This document shows, piece after piece, positions 54,101 through 60,100 of a DNA stretch of 64,000 bases. A program made the position numbers and the translations under genes. Under the pieces are notes generated by a model. That model was not told where the DNA came from and did no database searches. It worked only from the letters and a program-made list of their open reading frames with translations. The stretch is from Phoronis australis (lineage: Eukaryota > Phoronida > Phoronidae), in assembly GCA_002633005.1 (NCBI GenBank), contig NMRA01000293.1, positions 295,132-359,131 on the forward strand, read 5' to 3'. The stretch's first letter is position 1. Each line of letters begins with the position of its first letter.

Positions 54101-57100
54101 TTGGATGTCACTACCTACATTAATGATGCCAAGCACCCACGTTGGTGAAATTTGTTTTGAAAAATTTTACTTTTCCATGAGATCACTTAATGCTGTGAAA
54201 ATAGTCTTAATTTATTCCCTAGAATTTTTTGCATTCCTATGACCAAACTGAATGAGTTTGTCAAGTCTTAACATCTGTGATCCAAAAGAAATATGGTAGT
54301 CAGGAAGATGGGGAATAGGTTGGTTTCCTGTCTGAACGCTAGATGGAGTTATGTACTGCTACATGATCCTGGGTGTTAGCAAACTTTACTGAGTTAAATG
54401 TGAAGTGGATGGACAAAAGGTTTACACACCACACTCAATCCATGAACACAATTCCCAATACTCTTACAAGTATTAGGACACAATTTTTATTTTCCGTTCA
54501 TTCAGTTTTTCTCAGCAGCAAGCAGACGTGAAGTAACGTTTTTGCTGATATTTTTACCAAGTGTTCGTCATAACACGACTCGTAAAATGATGCTTTTTAT
54601 CTGACCTATTGCATTTTCCATGATTTTTACTACCCTTTTTCACTTTCTATTAAATTTACAAAAAAATTGCTTTTTGCCTTTTTCCAGGTATTCCACGATC
54701 TCCTTGGAGAGTGGGGACCATGTCCAAAATTTCTTTTAACCTCAGACTTACAATCATAGGTGTACTGGGTAGGTAAGCACCAAATGTGGCTGTAGCAAAA
54801 AACTGCATGAGTTCAATGTTGGGCACGTGACCATACGTCGTGTTAGGGTGGTAACCAGAGCCGACACGCACAAATGAGACAGCCGTCGAGGAAACCCGTA
54901 GCTGCGTGAGGATGGAGTCAAACATACCGGAGTCTGGTATGCCAAGGATACCATCGGAAATTATGACAATTCCTGCAAAAAAGTGAAGGAAATTACATAA
55001 GATAACTCAACAACAAAACACAGTGTACAGCAAATATTACGTTTTTGTTAAAATAGACAAGTATTAATATGTACCCACTTTGCACCCACCAAATGCATCA
55101 GAAACAGACAGTACAGACATAAAGGGTGCTAATTTTTTAAAACACTTCCTACAGTAGTTGGATCCATCAACAGGCTATCCTAACTAGGACCACCTAGGAT
55201 GAATTTCATGAAGATCGGGCAATAGTCACTTAAAGAGATCCTGCAATTTGCGAACAAGTTTTATTTCCTAAAAAACCGGCACCAAACTGGTCCTCAAAAT
55301 CCGAAACCCTAGTAAGTGATAAATGCCTGAACACAATTTGAGAATTAGTTTCTCCACTGAATAACAATCAACAAACTGGTTGTCAAATTCCAGACCCCAT
55401 ATAAGTGACTATTTCCAAAGATCCATCAAAGAGCTTGGAATGAACTAAGACAGAAACAATGACAATTTGTTACTAAAGTGCACCACAATAGTCGGATCCG
55501 TTCAAAAATTGGTTTCAACCATTCTTTCTTCAATAGAAACGCATATGCCAAACTTCATGAAAAGCCACCACAGAACTTGGTATATAAGGCAGATACAAAG
55601 GGGGTCCTACAGTATAATAATCCAAAAATCATTGTCAGCCTTGCTCACCTCCATAAGAAAACATCTCAAACTTTCAGGATGATTTTCAGGCGCTTTGAGG
55701 ATAGAGAAACAGATACCAAAAACAGACACAAAAATAATAAAAAATGGTCACCAGAGGGTGCAAAAAGACTGGGGCCCATCTGAAGCTGAAAAGGTGCCAT
55801 CAGTTCCCTCATAGATGCTTATATCTCAAAGTTCAATAAGATACATGAAGGAACTTGGTAGAAATTGAGGCTACAGGAAAGAAAGTCTAAATTGCCACAA
55901 GGGGACGCCACAGTAGCCAAACTCGTCATTAAATCAGCTACACTCTTAACATGAATATTTATAAAAATTTCATAGAGTTTCATCAAGGAACTTGGTAGAT
56001 ATTGAGGAACTGGTAAAAAAATGCCACTAGGTCGTGCTAATGTAGCTCAATCCATTCAAAAATCACCTAAAACTGTGCTCTTCTGAAAATCAATATGTAC
56101 AAAATTTCATAAAAATACACAAAGGAACTTGGTAGATATTGAGGCAGAAGCAAAAAAAAACAAAACTGCCACTAGGGGGCGCAACAACAGTTCACTGTCT
56201 GAAAATAAACATAAGCTGTGCTCTTTCCAATAGGAACACATAATTATCCTTTGAGTGAATTTAGTGATAAAGAGACGTACACCAAAAACCAGACTTAAAA
56301 ATAATGAAAATGTTCACTAGATCTTTATAATATGTAGAATCCATTCAAAAACGGGAAAGCATAGTTGTCTACATAATACATAGCTACGAGCGAAATTTTA
56401 TGAAAATCCATCAAGCAACTCTAAAGAAACAGAGGCACAAACAAAAAATAAAATTGCCACTAGGGGACACAACGGTAGCCAGATCCAACAAAAAAATCGC
56501 TTGCACTGTTCCAACCATGATAAGGGCTTGTTTGTAGTGATGCATGCTCCCGTTTGTAATTATGTATGCTTGTGTTAGTAGTTATAACAACAGCAGGGCA
56601 ATTTTTACAACAGCAGGGTACGCTGAAAGGCAAGGCGCCTGTCAAAATAAACTCGAAAATAAAAATGCATCTATATGTGAACTGTAACCAAAGACCCAAC
56701 AGGGCAATGTCTCAATTCACCTGCAGTACTGTTTTCTGGTAGAACACTCAAGGCCAACATGGAGTTCTTCAACATGTTCATGAACACGAGGTCAGGTGGC
56801 GTCATGGCAGGTGTGGCCGGAAGGTCCTCCTCGGGCTCCATGATGTCATCAAATGTCACACCGCCCTGGTGTAGACCGGGGTCAAGCGAGTCGGTTGCCA
56901 TGGCCACCGTGTTTTCAAATTTGGTCAGCTGGGCGCGCACATGTGATAAAAAGTGGGGCGCGGAGACCTCTGTGACTAGACAGCCCTGTGATAGCACCTA
57001 GTTAGACAGCAGATACATATTAATGGAACATGTTACAAAATCAAACATAATTGATTTATTATGAAATGTACTTTATCAGCTTTCACGAAGCAGCAAAGTT

Positions 57101-60100
57101 ACATTATCATATGCACTATTAAGACAGAGTTGAGAGCTACACCTGGCTTATTTAATACAACATTAAGGTAACGCAGGACTCTAGAAAATGTCCAAATTTG
57201 GTTAACTTTGGAACATCATATCTCAGAAATGGCTGATCGAATTCATACGAAACTTTTCATATACTATGCTCTGTGTACTGTTCTACATAACGCTTATAGG
57301 AATTGTTTTTAAAAGCAATTTAGAAAACTGTAACAGTGTTCTTGAGATTTCATCTTCAACATTAATATAAACAAATTTTGATTGTGGTCTTGATACAATT
57401 GTTTTGCTTTCAAAGTACATTAAATTCTTTTTTACTAAATTTCACTACGACAGGCTTGCGTGACCAAATTAATGACAGATTGGTAAAAGCCAAAAATAAA
57501 ATTCTACAGACTTTCTGCTTTCAGAAAAGATACATTTGTGCTGAAATAAGATTTATAATTTTGTAAATATTTGGCAAAAGACACAATATTTACCATTCAA
57601 TTGATAATTAATAGCAATTTTGATTATTGTATCCTAAACAGAGCTCTAGGCGTTCAGTTCAAAGTCCAAACAGTACTTGTTGAACTTCAAACATATGTAT
57701 TAACACTCAATGTTTTTAAAACCCATTTGACCTCTTGACCTAGTTTGCTGCAAGTTAAAAGTCCAACTGATTCATATCCAGGTTAGTTGCAGGTCAGATG
57801 GAGGGCATAACGCTGTTGATCAACAAAACTGAGTTTGATGTATGAGCAAATTTAACACATCTTGATTTTTCAAGTTACCAATAATCACACAATGATTTTT
57901 TAAAGACTGAGGCACCAAAAATTAACGTATATAGAAAAAATGGCATGCACGACTATTTCAATTCTTACAAGAATGAAGCTGAAAAGCACAATGCATATCC
58001 AGAAGGGATATGGAAATTCACACACTGGACATTAAGGAAAACAGCTGTGCTGCTTATCACAGGGTACACAAGGTCATCATCCAGGCACTAACAACACAAA
58101 CCTGGAATGCCTGGCAGTCTATCAATGGTGTGTAAGCAATCACAGAAACAAACAGCTGTGGACTCAACAGGTTCTCACTGCCAGGGATGTAGAACTGTAA
58201 CAGACAAAGATAAAACAAACTGAACATCAAATAATTAAATAATTGACAACCTTCACATATTTTTTTTCCAAAAATCTATTTTTCGCTGCTATTCATAACA
58301 ATTACTTAAAAAACGTAATTCAAACACTAAGTAAACAAGTTGATAGGGATGATTTCCATCACTTTCAATTACGGGCAATAGTCACTTACAGAGATCCCGG
58401 ATTTTTAGAACCAGTTTCGTGCCTGTTATTCAGTGGGGAAAACTGGTTCTTAAAATCTGGAATCCCTGTTAGTGCTTATTACTCCATTAGGTATCAAACC
58501 TTAATCTGCCATTTTCAGGACTTTTGATTTTTGACACTATTAGCCGTTCTGAACATTGATTTCTCTTTCATGCTGGGGTCTATTTCCAGTGTCTCAGATA
58601 TTTTATTTTCCTTCGAAAAACAAAAATATCAATCATCAAAGATGAAGACTTTTGAAGTTTTTTGAAAGAAAGACTTTGCCGCCTGATATCTGTTTTTTAA
58701 AGTACATAAAACAACTTGAGACAAGATTCCCTGCATATTGACAGTTAACAAAATACAGTTCAAACAAGAAGTTGCTTACAGTTAAGATTTTTTATAAAAT
58801 CATGTTCAAAGCAAAAAATAGTATTTCTCATAAAAAGTGGTAGACACAAGATTATAATCGATAGTGTGACATTTTCAAACACAAATTAAGATTTTCAATC
58901 CTCAAAAGATTTACAAGAAATAATACAAACTTTTTGAAATGGACAGTTAAAACTTATTTGGTGATATGTGACAGGACTTCACAAATGCTGACAATTACAA
59001 TAAGATGAATAAAGTAACAAAAACAAAAATTGAGAAAATTTTACAATCAGCCGTTATCTGTGCTGCAGTCGTTTAGCATCTGGAAACTTTTGATAATTTG
59101 TAGCAAGCCACCAAAAACTGTCAAACGTCCATAAAATAACTGATTCACTACAATAGGCAGCCTTTTATTTGATAAAGCTGAATGTAAGCTTTTGGGTTGG
59201 TGAGTTATAAAAAAACTCTTTGTCAAATAGCAACTTCCAGTTACGTCAAAACTTGAAATTTATTAAATCATGCAAATATGCCACACCATTTTATTTTCTT
59301 TTTTTAAACTGCTCTCCACACTTTAGGCAGAAAAATCCACCCATTTAAGATGAACTTAAGTTAAGCGAATGTTAGAAAGTAGTTAATTTTGTATGCATTC
59401 TCACGAAAACATGGTCAGTTTAGGCCAACTTTGGCAAACAACTTGATGATGTAAGCAATGTCAAAACTGAACACAGCCTGAACTAAAACAAGACGAGCAC
59501 TTTTTCCAAAAGTACTTACAGACTTGGATAGACCAGTAATGCAGTTCTTCAAGGCCAGAAAGACATCGTCAACAATTACTTTGCTTTTGTTGATATCCTT
59601 CAAAATATTAAATACAGGACATTGTGGTGTCAGACATAGAACACAAAGTTTTTTAAGTAATGTAACTATTTACAACCAGATAAATTCATTATGCAGACTA
59701 TTATCGAGAAGCTTGTGTTTTTAGGCAAATATCTAGAAAGCTATATATATAGTATGTGGGACCTTATTGACAAGTCTATGTATTTTGAAAATATCTCCAA
59801 AACAGTAGATTTTAACCCTGTTTAAGGATATATTTTCTGAAAGCACAAAGCCTCTGGACAACTTTTATTTATTGTAAATGTTCAAAATTCAATCTCAACA
59901 ACCAGACTGTTTTCTAAATGATCACTTCATTTTTGTTTTATTCAACTTTTGAATTTTTCAACAAAAAAGAAAAAGTCTTATTTTTTGATGGCCTCTCGTG
60001 CAAAAGGAAAATTTCTAAAGACAATTCCTAACAATCATGCGTAGCAAAACAAAACCAAAATAATGATTTAAAATATGTATATCAAACGAAATTTGTCATT

